A DNA stretch of 64,000 nucleotides from Dehalococcoidia bacterium (lineage in GTDB: Bacteria; Chloroflexota; Dehalococcoidia; UBA2979), in NCBI GenBank assembly GCA_023228825.1, contig JALOAL010000001.1, forward strand, positions 1 through 64,000, given 5' to 3'. Each line of letters begins with the position of its first letter. Within the stretch, counting starts at the first letter, position 1. The notes below the pieces were generated by a model, which ran no database searches, had not been told where the DNA came from, and saw nothing but the letters and a program-made list of their open reading frames with translations. A program made the translations under genes and the position numbers. Shown here one piece after another: positions 6,499 to 15,307 of this stretch.

Positions 6499-9400
6499 CA
6501 AGCGTCGCCAATCCGGAGCACGCGGTGGACCGCCAGTCTGAAGTAGAGCGCCACGACCGCGCCGATGGTAACCACAAACACCGTCCCCAGGATCGCCCAC
6601 ACCGCGAACACCTGCGGCCACGAGACGCCGAGGATGAACGGCGGCGCCACCGCCGCCCCCGTCTCGTCCGTGGCCAGGAAGCCCATCATGATGCTCCCCA
6701 CCCGCAGCCCCACGAGGGTGCCGAGGCCCATCCCCGTCGCGATCACGAACAGGTGCTCGAACAGCACCACCGACAGGATCTGCGGCTTGGAGAAACCCAG
6801 CGTGCGCAGGATGGCGAACTCCAGGCCGCGCTCCTGAGCGGTGAGGTACGAGTACACGATGAACCCGATCGCGGAGAGCAGCAGCACCGCCCCGAACGAA
6901 ATGGCGAGGATGCCCGACCACCCGGCCGCGATCAGTGGGTCCTCCTGCTGCTCCAGTTGAAGCGCCGCCCGGTCCACCACGCTGGTGATGCCGAGCGCCG
7001 CCAGCGCGTCGATCGTCGCCTCGGGATCGTCGGTGTCGAACCAGAGTTCGTTCGGGAGTGTGGCGCGGTCCGGGATGGCGGTGTTCAGGGAGGCGAGGAG
7101 GCGGGAGGCGTCCATCACCAGCAGGCCCCCGCGCGACTGGGGTGCGTACGTGGGGAAGTACTCCAGCGCTCCGGCGATCCGCGCCGGCAGGTAACGGCCG
7201 ACCGTCACCAGGGAGAACGTGTCCCCCACGGAAAGCGAGAGCAACTGCATCGTCCCCCGGTCCAAGTAGACCGGGAACACCTCGGACGGCGGGGCCAGGC
7301 TCACGCCTCTGACGTTGGGGGAGAACTGGGTGTCGAACCACTCGTAGCGGAGGACGCCCGACTCACCCGCAGGGGCGTCGTCCGCGCTCGGGCGGGCGAC
7401 GTCACCCGGCGCGGTGGGTACCAGGCCCTGCACCACCTGGAAGCGCGGCTCGGTGAAGGACACGAGCGGCGTCGACCCCGGCCATGCCGAGGCGCGCACC
7501 TCGCCGATCGGGCCGCCCTCAGCCACCGCCTCTGCCGAGGCGTGGAGCGGGCCGATGAGGACCACCCCCCGCTGCTGGGCGATGCGGCCGGACGGGCCGA
7601 TGAACGCGCCGAGCACCTCCACCGGGCCCTGCAGCGGCGGCTCGTTGGAACGGGCGCCCGTGCGGCTGAGCGCGCGGTTGAGGTCCACCGTGAAGAACTG
7701 CCACTCCCCGGCCGCCTCGTCCACCGGCGCGGCCGAGGCGACCACACGGTTGGAGATGCGCCCGGTGGCGTCTCGGAGCGAGATCCCCACGCTCACGCGC
7801 CCCCGGATGTCCATGAAGCGCACCCACATCCCCAGTTGCTGCGTGCCCTCCGGGAGCAGCGGGCCAGGGGCGACCTGGACGGAGGAGGCCGCCAGCGTGG
7901 CCATGATCTCGTCCACGGACTGGGACGCAAAGTCGTCGCGGATGTAGGCCACCTCGCCGAACGTGGTGGGGTCCACGCCCAGCACGGTCACGCTGTCGCC
8001 TCGACGCGGGTCCACCAGGATGGAGCCGCTGATGCGCGTGGCTACGCTGGCCCCGTCCGCCGGGACCCGCGAGGCGGCGTCGTAGAGGGCGGCCTCCCCG
8101 CCGGGGAAGGTGGCGGCCGTCATCAGGCCTCGGACGTCCGCGCCCGACTCGTAGCCCGCGCGGTCCTCGTAGGAGCGTCCCAGGGTGGCGGAGAAGGTGG
8201 CGCCGAACATGCCGACGCCGGTCGCGAACATCAGGAGCAGGATCAGGCGCGTGTAGTGCGCCGGCTGGCGCACTAGCGAGCGCATGCCGACGAGGATCGC
8301 CACGCTCCTCGTCCAGCCCACCGCCCACGCGACACCCCGCAACGCCACCGGGAACAGGCGCAGGAAGACCACGCCCACGGTCACCATGAACACAGCGGGC
8401 GTGGCGAGGAGGACCGGGTCCACGGTGGTCTCGCCGAAGAGGCCCTCCGTGAACAACTCCTCCTGCTGGGAGAGGCGCCAGAACAGCGCCGCCACGACCA
8501 GGACGATCACCACGTCCAGGTAGTAGCGCAGGAAGAGCGGCGTCCCGTGCGGCCTCGCGGCGCCGCGTTTGAACTCCACCACGCTGTCCCGCGTCACCCG
8601 CCAGGCCGGCACCATCAGCGACAGGAATGCGATCAGCGCGCCGATTCCCGCCAGGAGGTAGGCCGTCCCGCCGACGTGCACGGACAGCGCCCCGCCGTCC
8701 GAGAGCGCGCTGAACGCGGGCGTGGGCCCCAGCAGGCTGATCACGGCCGCCGCCAGCGGTGGCCCGGCCAGCGCGGCCAGGGCGGCCAGCAGGGTGCCCT
8801 CCACGCCGTAGATGCCCAGCAGTTGCGCCGTGGTGGCGCCCCGGCTGCGCATAGTGGCGATCTCCGCGCCCTGCCGCTCCACCAGCATGGTGGAGACCAT
8901 GATCAGGTAGTACGCCACGATCGCGCCGATCTGGAGCAGGAGCACCAGCAGCGGGATGCGCGTGAAGAACAACTTCTCGTCGAACGTCCGCAGCACCTGC
9001 GGCAGGCCGCTGGTCACCAGCGGGCGCTCCTCGGTCGCCTGGAGGGCTACCGGCAGGCGGGCGAGGCCGTCCGCGATGGAGACGGCGTTGCGCGCGTTCA
9101 GGGCGTCCAGGTGGACGGGATAGATGTTGAAGTAGTCCGCCGCCATCGTCGGCATCGCCTCGCGCAGGGCGCCGAAGAAGGTGGTCTCGTTGGTCCACAG
9201 GCGGAGGGTGACCCAGGACCGAGGCCGCGCGTCCACGCGCTCCTCCGCCGTCCCCCAGTAGCGCTCCTCCGGATCCGTCTCTGTCACCACGCCCACGATG
9301 CGCGCCCGCACCGGGCCAGTGGTCGCCATCCAGTACGGGTGCAGGTCCACCTCGTCACCCACGCCCAGCCCGGTGGCCTCCACCGTCCCCGGCCCCACGA

Positions 9401-9896
9401 CCACCTCCATGGGCGCGCCCGTGTGGTCCGGCATGGCCGCGGGCAGGGCGCCCTCCAGCAGTTGGACGTGCTGCTCGAAGTCCGAGCGGAACAGGACGTT
9501 GCCGCGCGGCCGGGTGGGGTCGGACGCCGCCACCGCCGCGCCCGGGGCGGTGGGGTAGAAGGTGGCGCTCTGGGCCTGGCGTACCACGCCCTGCACCGCC
9601 CCCTGAGTCAGGCCCGAGACAGTGGCGTCCTGGCGCTGGCGGCCGGACTGATACGTCTCCACCGTGACCGGGATGTTGCTCTGTTGCACGCGCACGTCCA
9701 GCGTGCGCACGTCCTGGTGTTCCAGCGCGTGCTGGAGCCCCAGGTCCCGGATCGCGTCCGAATAGATCGAGGTCGCCGACAGGACGGCCGCCGCCACCAG
9801 CGTGCCGGTGGCCACGCTGGAGAGCAGGCGCCAGTTTCGACGCATGCGTCGCACGGCCAGGAGGGGCAGCGACCGGAAGCGAATCATCCGCGGCAT
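6498..9896 (-). CDS. Giant FtsX-family ABC permease, 1132 aa
   Basis: FtsX/MacB-type permeases are mechanotransmitters or exporters powered by the paired ATPases downstream. There is an N-terminal anchor (about residues 22-42) followed by a ~270-residue external domain. A first FtsX core of four helices comes next (around 320-440 plus about 455-520). A second external domain of ~400 residues follows, then the C-terminal FtsX core (AISFGAVLLLSAIGFIVYSY, ERGLEFAILRTLGFSKPQI). The double-core layout matches large Gram-positive lipoprotein-linked permeases. ATG at 9896 is preferred because GAGGTGG lies 5 nt upstream; an upstream in-frame GTG at 9905 is less likely. It is the first of five coupled genes, divergent from polA. 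Confidence 0.85.
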   Translation of the reverse strand: MPRMIRFRSLPLLAVRRMRRNWRLLSSVATGTLVAAAVLSATSIYSDAIRDLGLQHALEHQDVRTLDVRVQQSNIPVTVETYQSGRQRQDATVSGLTQGAVQGVVRQAQSATFYPTAPGAAVAASDPTRPRGNVLFRSDFEQHVQLLEGALPAAMPDHTGAPMEVVVGPGTVEATGLGVGDEVDLHPYWMATTGPVRARIVGVVTETDPEERYWGTAEERVDARPRSWVTLRLWTNETTFFGALREAMPTMAADYFNIYPVHLDALNARNAVSIADGLARLPVALQATEERPLVTSGLPQVLRTFDEKLFFTRIPLLVLLLQIGAIVAYYLIMVSTMLVERQGAEIATMRSRGATTAQLLGIYGVEGTLLAALAALAGPPLAAAVISLLGPTPAFSALSDGGALSVHVGGTAYLLAGIGALIAFLSLMVPAWRVTRDSVVEFKRGAARPHGTPLFLRYYLDVVIVLVVAALFWRLSQQEELFTEGLFGETTVDPVLLATPAVFMVTVGVVFLRLFPVALRGVAWAVGWTRSVAILVGMRSLVRQPAHYTRLILLLMFATGVGMFGATFSATLGRSYEDRAGYESGADVRGLMTAATFPGGEAALYDAASRVPADGASVATRISGSILVDPRRGDSVTVLGVDPTTFGEVAYIRDDFASQSVDEIMATLAASSVQVAPGPLLPEGTQQLGMWVRFMDIRGRVSVGISLRDATGRISNRVVASAAPVDEAAGEWQFFTVDLNRALSRTGARSNEPPLQGPVEVLGAFIGPSGRIAQQRGVVLIGPLHASAEAVAEGGPIGEVRASAWPGSTPLVSFTEPRFQVVQGLVPTAPGDVARPSADDAPAGESGVLRYEWFDTQFSPNVRGVSLAPPSEVFPVYLDRGTMQLLSLSVGDTFSLVTVGRYLPARIAGALEYFPTYAPQSRGGLLVMDASRLLASLNTAIPDRATLPNELWFDTDDPEATIDALAALGITSVVDRAALQLEQQEDPLIAAGWSGILAISFGAVLLLSAIGFIVYSYLTAQERGLEFAILRTLGFSKPQILSVVLFEHLFVIATGMGLGTLVGLRVGSIMMGFLATDETGAAVAPPFILGVSWPQVFAVWAILGTVFVVTIGAVVALYFRLAVHRVLRIGDA

Positions 9897-9989
9897 TCTA
9901 GCCACCTCAGCCCGGGACGACGTGCTGGAGGCGAGCAGGGGGCTCAGGTGGCGGTGTCAGGCGGTGGGAACGGGCAGCATACGCCGGGC

Positions 9990-9995
9990 TATACT
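9990..9995 (+). promoter_or_regulatory. -10 box TATACT for polA, leaderless-type
   Basis: TATACT ends 6 nt before GTG at 10002. This box decides the polA start: the long open frame further upstream lies before the promoter and cannot be translated from it. Confidence 0.6.
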
Positions 9996-10001
9996 CGCCG
10001 G

Positions 10002-12857
10002 GTGACGCCAACCTCGAAGCCTCCAGCAACATCGGAACCGGCCCCGGGCGAGGTGGCCGAGGCCGCCGGTGGTGAGCAGCAACTGCTGGTCATCCTGGAC
10101 TCGCACGGCATTATCTTCCGCTCCTACTACGCCCTCCGGGATGTGCTGCCGCCCACGCGCACCCAGGAGTCGATCTCCGCAGTCTACGGCTACGCCAACA
10201 GCCTGCTCACGGTCTTCAAGGAACTCCAGCCCACCCACGTGATCGCGGCGTGGGACGCCTCGTCCGCCACCTTCCGCAAGGAGAGGGACGAGCGTTACAA
10301 GGCCACGCGCGACCACGCCCCGGACGACCTGGTGCCGCAGTTCGCGCGCATCCGGGAGATGCTGGACGCCTTCCGTATCCCCGTCGTCATGAAAGAGGGG
10401 TACGAGGCGGACGACGTGCTGGGCACGCTGTCGGAGCAGGCGCACGAGCAGGGCACGGCGGTCATCATCGTCACGCTGGACAACGACATGATCCAGTTGG
10501 TGCGCCCGGGCGTCAGCGTCTACATGTACCGCCCGTACCAGAAGGACTACATCCTGTACGACCCGGACGTGGTGCGGGAACGGTTCGGCTTCGAGCCGGA
10601 GCGCATGGTGGACTACAAGGCCCTGCTCGGCGACCCCTCCGATAACATCCCCGGCGTGAAGGGCATCGGCGAGAAGGGCGCGAAGGCGCTCATCGAGCAG
10701 TACGGCACGCTGGACGAGATGATCGCCCACCTGTCGGAGGTCGAGCCCAAGCGCACGCGCACGGCGCTGGAGAACGGCCTGGACGAGGCGCAACTCTCCC
10801 ACGAACTGGCGACCATTGTGCGGGACGTCCCGGACGTGGTGCTGGACATGGACTCCGCGCGCCTCCGGGACTACGACCGCCAGGCCGTGACCGACCTGTT
10901 CCATGAACTGGAGTTCCGCTCCCTCCTCCCCCGCCTGCCCGCCTCCGACGGTGACGACGCCGTGGCGCCGAGCAACGAGCCCGAGGGCGACTACCGCACC
11001 ATCACCTCGCGCGCCGACCTGGACGCCCTGGTGACGGACGTGCGTGCGGCGGGGCGCTTCGGCTACCTGGTGGTGGCGGACTCCGCCCACCCCGTGCGCG
11101 CCTCGCAGTGCCTCGTGGGCATCGCCATCGCGCATGACGAGGGCCAGGCGGCCTACATCCCCTTCGGCCACGCCGTGGAGGAGCAGGGGCGCCTGCTGGC
11201 GGACGAAGGGGAGCCCGACGACGCCGCTGACTCCGCCGGCGGCCAGTTGCGCCGCGACGAGGTCTTCGAGGCCCTGCGGCCGCTCTTCACGGAGCCCGGC
11301 CTCCAACGCTACGCGCACGACAGCAAGTACGGGATGCTGGCCCTGGGCATGGCGGACGCGAGCATGTGGCCCGCCACGGACGACTTCGACACGCAGGTGG
11401 CCGCCTACCTGCTGGGCGACGCCAACATGTCGCTCCAGCGCCTGGCCTTCACCCGCCTGCGCGTGGACACCGTGGACCCCAAGACCTTCCTGGGCACCGC
11501 CAGCAAAGCCATCCCGTTCTCTAAGGCCGCCGTGGCGGACGTTGCCCGGTACGCCTGCATCCACGCGGACATGGTGCGCCGGCTCGTGGAGCCGCTGCGC
11601 GAGGAACTGGACGAGGCCTCGCTGCTGGGGGTGTTCACGGACGTGGACATGCCGCACGTGCCGGTGCTGGCGCGCATGGAGCAGTGGGGCGTGGGCCTGG
11701 ATCGCGAGGTGCTGGACGGCCTGGACCGCGACCTCACCAGCCGCATCGCCGCCGCCGAGCAGGCCGTGTACGACGCCGTGGGCCACGAGGTGAAGATCGG
11801 CTCGCCGCAGGAACTTTCCCACGTGCTGTTCGAAGAGATCGGCCTGCCTCGGACGCGCAAGACGAAGACCGGCTACACCACGGACGCAGACGCGCTAGAA
11901 CCGCTGCGCAATGCGCACCCGGTGGTGGAGGCGATCCTGAACTGGCGCGAGTTGACCAAGATCAAGTCGACCTACGTGGACACGCTGCCCGGGCAGATCA
12001 ATCCTCAGACCGGGCGCGTCCACACCGTGTTCTCGCAGGTGACCGCCGCTACCGGCCGCCTCTCCTCGAACGACCCGAACCTGCAGAACATCCCCGTGCG
12101 GTCGGAGGTGGGGCAGTTGGTACGCCGTGCGTTCGTGGCCAGCGACTGCGGCGAGGATCCGGTGCTCCTCTCGATCGACTACTCGCAGATCGAATTGCGG
12201 GTGCTGGCGCACATCAGCGAGGACGAGGAACTCCGCAAGGCCTTCCGCGCACGCAAGGACATCCACCGGGCGACCGCCGCCAACGTCTTTAAGAAGGACG
12301 AGGCGGACGTCACCGCGGAAGACCGGCGGCGCGCCAAGGTCTTCAACTTCGGCGTCCTCTACGGCCTGACCGCCTTCGGCATGTCCACCCGCGAGGGCAT
12401 CCCGCGCGACGAGGCGGAGGCGTTCATCCAGGCCTATTTCGAGGCGTACCCCAGCGTGCAGGAGTGGCGCGAACGCACCGTGGAGGAGTCCCGCGAGCGC
12501 GGCTACGCGGAGACGCTGCTGGGCCGCCGCCGCTACATGCCGGACCTGAAGTCCCGCAACCGCGTGGTGCGCCAGGCGGCGGAACGCATCGCCATCAACA
12601 TGCCCATCCAGGGCACGGCTTCCGACATCATCAAACTCGCCATGAACCGCATCGACGAGGAACTGCTGGAGCGTCGGCGGTCCGGCGCGCTCGCGCGCAT
12701 GATCCTGCAGGTGCACGACGAACTGATCTTCGAGACGCCTCGTGCGGAGTTGGACGACGTGCGCGAGGTGGCGAAGCGCCTGATGCCGTCCATCGAACTC
12801 GCCGTGCCGCTCGACCTGGACGAGAAGGTTGGGCGCTCCTGGGGCGAGATGGAGTGA
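10002..12857 (+). CDS. polA: DNA polymerase I
   Basis: PolA (951 aa) fills gaps and replaces RNA primers. The 5'-3' exonuclease domain spans about residues 25-300 (VIIVTLDNDMIQL, GDPSDNIPGVKGIGEKGAKAL). The middle domain (about 330-540) keeps the fold but not the proofreading acidic residues: the usual DxE strand reads GYLVVADSAHP. The polymerase domain carries motif A LSIDYSQIELRVL (Asp near 725), motif B RRRAKVFNFGVLYGLTAFG and motif C QVHDELIF (His near 904). It therefore likely polymerises and flap-cleaves but does not proofread. GTG at 10002 follows a TATACT box. A DUF2243 remnant converges on its 3' end. Confidence 0.93.
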   Translation: MTPTSKPPATSEPAPGEVAEAAGGEQQLLVILDSHGIIFRSYYALRDVLPPTRTQESISAVYGYANSLLTVFKELQPTHVIAAWDASSATFRKERDERYKATRDHAPDDLVPQFARIREMLDAFRIPVVMKEGYEADDVLGTLSEQAHEQGTAVIIVTLDNDMIQLVRPGVSVYMYRPYQKDYILYDPDVVRERFGFEPERMVDYKALLGDPSDNIPGVKGIGEKGAKALIEQYGTLDEMIAHLSEVEPKRTRTALENGLDEAQLSHELATIVRDVPDVVLDMDSARLRDYDRQAVTDLFHELEFRSLLPRLPASDGDDAVAPSNEPEGDYRTITSRADLDALVTDVRAAGRFGYLVVADSAHPVRASQCLVGIAIAHDEGQAAYIPFGHAVEEQGRLLADEGEPDDAADSAGGQLRRDEVFEALRPLFTEPGLQRYAHDSKYGMLALGMADASMWPATDDFDTQVAAYLLGDANMSLQRLAFTRLRVDTVDPKTFLGTASKAIPFSKAAVADVARYACIHADMVRRLVEPLREELDEASLLGVFTDVDMPHVPVLARMEQWGVGLDREVLDGLDRDLTSRIAAAEQAVYDAVGHEVKIGSPQELSHVLFEEIGLPRTRKTKTGYTTDADALEPLRNAHPVVEAILNWRELTKIKSTYVDTLPGQINPQTGRVHTVFSQVTAATGRLSSNDPNLQNIPVRSEVGQLVRRAFVASDCGEDPVLLSIDYSQIELRVLAHISEDEELRKAFRARKDIHRATAANVFKKDEADVTAEDRRRAKVFNFGVLYGLTAFGMSTREGIPRDEAEAFIQAYFEAYPSVQEWRERTVEESRERGYAETLLGRRRYMPDLKSRNRVVRQAAERIAINMPIQGTASDIIKLAMNRIDEELLERRRSGALARMILQVHDELIFETPRAELDDVREVAKRLMPSIELAVPLDLDEKVGRSWGEME

Positions 12858-13149
12858 CGTGCCTGCGCGAGCCGGAGGGGCCCGTGGACCAGTGCGCCAC
12901 GGGCGCCGTCCGCGCGCGCCACAGCAGCCCCAGGCCGGTGACCGTCGCGATCCAGGTGCCGACGTGGAAGAGGCCGTCCGCGAAGACGTTGGACTCCAGG
13001 CCCGCGAGGGTGCTCGTGGGGTGGTGCTGGTGACTGGAGAGCGTGTGACGCCACTGGAGCACCTGGTGCAGCAGGATCCCGTCCACGAACCCGCCCAGGC
13101 CCAGCCCGAGCAGGATCGCAGCGGTGAGGACGGGTGGACGGCCGCGCAC
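12631..13149 (-). pseudogene. Truncated DUF2243 membrane protein remnant
   Basis: The frame starts with GTG behind an excellent AAGGAG site (5 nt). It encodes a recognisable DUF2243 N-terminal half: a first membrane helix, GGFVDGILLHQVLQWRH, then ADGLFHVGTWIATVTGLGLLW. After about residue 80 (near 12910) the similarity stops. The frame then runs into the antisense of polA as an Arg/Pro-rich tail until 12631. The second half of the family (two more helices and a conserved NHHxLxxHH-type segment) is absent in all frames. It looks like a gene that lost its 3' end by deletion. Its start signals are intact, so a short product could still be made. Confidence 0.6.
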
Positions 13150-13295
13150 GTGCGCTCCTTACAGCCGAGCGACATCGTTCCAACGGCTGCTCAGCGTGTG
13201 GCCGCCGCCATCACCCGCGCGGACGCTGCCAGCGCGACGGACAGGCATCGACCGCGGGAGCACCGCCCGGGCCAGCGGCGGCACGGGAGGTAGCC

Positions 13296-14117
13296 GTGCC
13301 CGAACTACCCGAGGTGGAGACGATCCGCCGCGACCTGGCGCCGCTCCTGCACGGGAGGCGCATCGAGCGCGTGCGCATCCACCCGGGCTCCGAGCGCATG
13401 GCTATCTCACACAGTCCGCGCGAGATGGAGCACGCCCTCGCCGGACGGAAGATCGAGGACCTCGGGCGGCACGGCAAGTACCTGCTCATCCACCTGGACG
13501 ACGGCCAGACGTGGGTGGTGCACCTGCGCATGACCGGCTCCCTGGTGCACGGGGACGCCTCGATGCCCGCGCACCGCTTCGAACGGGCCCGCATCGACCT
13601 GGACGACAGGTGCACGGTGCGCTTCAACGACATGCGGAAGTTCGGCACCTGGCACCTGGTGGAGGACCCGCGTGAGGCCATGCCGCAGAGCGGCCCGGAC
13701 GCACTCTCCGAGGCGTTCAGCGACGCCTGGCTGGAGGCGCGCCTGAAAGGCCGGACCGCGCCGATCAAGGCGCTGCTGCTGGACCAGCGGGTCGCTGCGG
13801 GGGTGGGCAACATCTACGCCGACGAAGCCCTCTGGATTGCGCGGGTGCACCCCGGCAGGGAGGGCGGCAGCCTCTCGCGGGCGAAGGTCAAAGCGTTGCG
13901 CGCGGCCGTGCTGGAGACGCTGCACGCCTCCCTGGGCGCGCGCGGCTCTTCGTTCAGCGACTACCGCGACGGCCTGGGGGGCGAGGGCCTGCATCACGTC
14001 CAGGTGCACGTCTTCCGTCGCGAGGGCCAGCCGTGCGAGCGGTGCGGCACGGAGATCCGCAAGATGCGCCTGGCCGGCCGCGGCACCCACTACTGCCCTC
14101 GGTGCCAGCGCGCGTAG
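13296..14117 (+). CDS. mutM: Formamidopyrimidine-DNA glycosylase (Fpg)
   Basis: Fpg removes 8-oxoguanine and other oxidised purines and nicks the abasic site. The start is GTG at 13296, with GGGAGG 5 nt upstream. This gives the invariant N-terminal PELPEVETIRR, where Pro1 (after removal of the initiator) is the catalytic nucleophile and Glu2 assists. Other family marks are GRHGKYLLIHL (Lys57 region), HLRMTG, NIYADEALW and a complete C-terminal zinc finger (CERCG ... YCPRC). Length (273 aa) is standard. It stands alone between the DUF2243 remnant and an alpha/beta-hydrolase gene, in a region rich in DNA repair genes. Confidence 0.95.
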   Translation: MPELPEVETIRRDLAPLLHGRRIERVRIHPGSERMAISHSPREMEHALAGRKIEDLGRHGKYLLIHLDDGQTWVVHLRMTGSLVHGDASMPAHRFERARIDLDDRCTVRFNDMRKFGTWHLVEDPREAMPQSGPDALSEAFSDAWLEARLKGRTAPIKALLLDQRVAAGVGNIYADEALWIARVHPGREGGSLSRAKVKALRAAVLETLHASLGARGSSFSDYRDGLGGEGLHHVQVHVFRREGQPCERCGTEIRKMRLAGRGTHYCPRCQRA

Positions 14118-14249
14118 GGGAGATCGTGGCGAAGGTGCCGCGTGCGAAACCTGCGCGAACCTGACTCACACACCCGGTGCCTCAGGCATCCACTCGGGAA
14201 TCATCGTATTTCCGTAGGGGATAGCCTTTGTGTTCGTTACATAACCGTA

Positions 14250-14279
14250 TTGCCTCGATCCGGGGGCCGCTGCTAATGT
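14250..14279 (+). promoter_or_regulatory. Putative sigma-70-type promoter (TTGCCT, 18 nt, TAATGT)
   Basis: TTGCCT (14250-14255) and TAATGT (14274-14279) are 18 nt apart in a locally AT-richer stretch. The predicted start near 14286 serves the hydrolase gene. Confidence 0.45.
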
Positions 14280-14343
14280 TCGACATCTCGTGCTGGAGGC
14301 ATCCCGCCTCCAGGCTGGGCGGCGGAACGAGAAACTACTGCCG

Positions 14344-15258
14344 ATGATCTGGATGATCGCGGCGCTCGCCATCCTGGCGGCGCTCGTCGTGCTGTTTGCC
14401 GCGGTGTACGTGGCGGATGCCCTGACCGGGGGCCGCCGCGTGCGCGTGCAAGGCACGCCGGCCGATATGGGCCTGCGCTACGAGGAGATCCAGTTCCTCA
14501 CGGCCGACCGCCTCACGCTGCGTGGCTGGTTCATGGAAGCGCCCGGGGCCCGCGCCACCGTGGTCATGGTCCACGAGGCCGGCTGCACTCGCGCTGACCG
14601 CGACCGTAACCTGCTCCAGTTGCAGCGCGACTACGTCCGACGCGGCTTCTCCGTCTTTGCCTTTGACCTGCGCGCCCACGGCGAGTCCGGCGGCAAGCGC
14701 GACTCCCTGGGCTGCAAAGAGCGCCTGGACATCCAGGCCGCCGTTGCCTACGTCCGACGTCGCACCGGGCGCACGCCCGTCCTCCTCCACGGCTTCGGCT
14801 ACGGCGCCTCGCTGGCGTTGGACGCCGTCGCCCGCGGTGTGGAGGTCTCCGGGGTGATCGCGGACTCCGCCTTCACCTCCATGCGCTCGTTCCTGAAGGC
14901 GCACCACCGTCACGTGCCCGCCGTGGTCTTCGAGGCGGCGATCCACGCCTGCCGTCGCATCTTCAAGTGCGACCCCACCTCGCTGCGGCCGCTGCGTTCG
15001 GTCGAGAAGGTGGGGGTTCCCGTGCTCTTCGTCCACGCTGAGGCGGACGAGGTCATCCCCGCCTCGCACTCCCTGAACCTGGCGGCCGCCTCGCTCGACG
15101 CGCGCGTGCGCGTCTGGATCGTGGCGGACGAAGACGGCCACGCAGAGGTCTACGCCCGCATGCCGGAGGCGTACATGCGCCGCTGCCTCCAGTTCATCGA
15201 CGAGGTCGTGCCCGCCCGTACGCTGTTCTCCGTGCAGGAGCCGGCCCGCGCGGTCTGA
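14344..15258 (+). CDS. Membrane-anchored alpha/beta-hydrolase-like protein lacking the nucleophile
   Basis: The protein (304 aa from this ATG) has an N-terminal membrane anchor (residues 3-25). An alpha/beta-hydrolase domain of the COG1073 kind follows: VVMVHEAGCTRADR, FAFDLRAHGESGG, then VIADSAFTSM after the nucleophile elbow. The elbow reads HGFGYGAS (149-156), so the expected serine of GxSxG is Gly152. The acid (Asp235, HAEADEVIP) and base (His266, DGHAEVY) remain. It may be a non-catalytic relative, or use other residues. An in-frame GTG at 14290 is an alternative start, just after the predicted transcription start. Its role is unknown. Confidence 0.7.
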   Translation: MIWMIAALAILAALVVLFAAVYVADALTGGRRVRVQGTPADMGLRYEEIQFLTADRLTLRGWFMEAPGARATVVMVHEAGCTRADRDRNLLQLQRDYVRRGFSVFAFDLRAHGESGGKRDSLGCKERLDIQAAVAYVRRRTGRTPVLLHGFGYGASLALDAVARGVEVSGVIADSAFTSMRSFLKAHHRHVPAVVFEAAIHACRRIFKCDPTSLRPLRSVEKVGVPVLFVHAEADEVIPASHSLNLAAASLDARVRVWIVADEDGHAEVYARMPEAYMRRCLQFIDEVVPARTLFSVQEPARAV

Positions 15259-15292
15259 CCCCCTGCGTCCATTCCCACCGGGACCGCCACCC

Positions 15293-15298
15293 TAGACT
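15293..15298 (+). promoter_or_regulatory. -10 box TAGACT, near-leaderless start
   Basis: TAGACT ends 9 nt before the ATG at 15308. The mRNA would have at most a few untranslated bases. Confidence 0.45.
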
Positions 15299-15307
15299 GC
15301 GCGAGCG

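Noticed and set aside
8547..10001. In-frame extension of polA upstream of 10002
   Set aside because: It is antisense to the FtsX permease with shadow-like composition, and it lies upstream of the polA -10 box.
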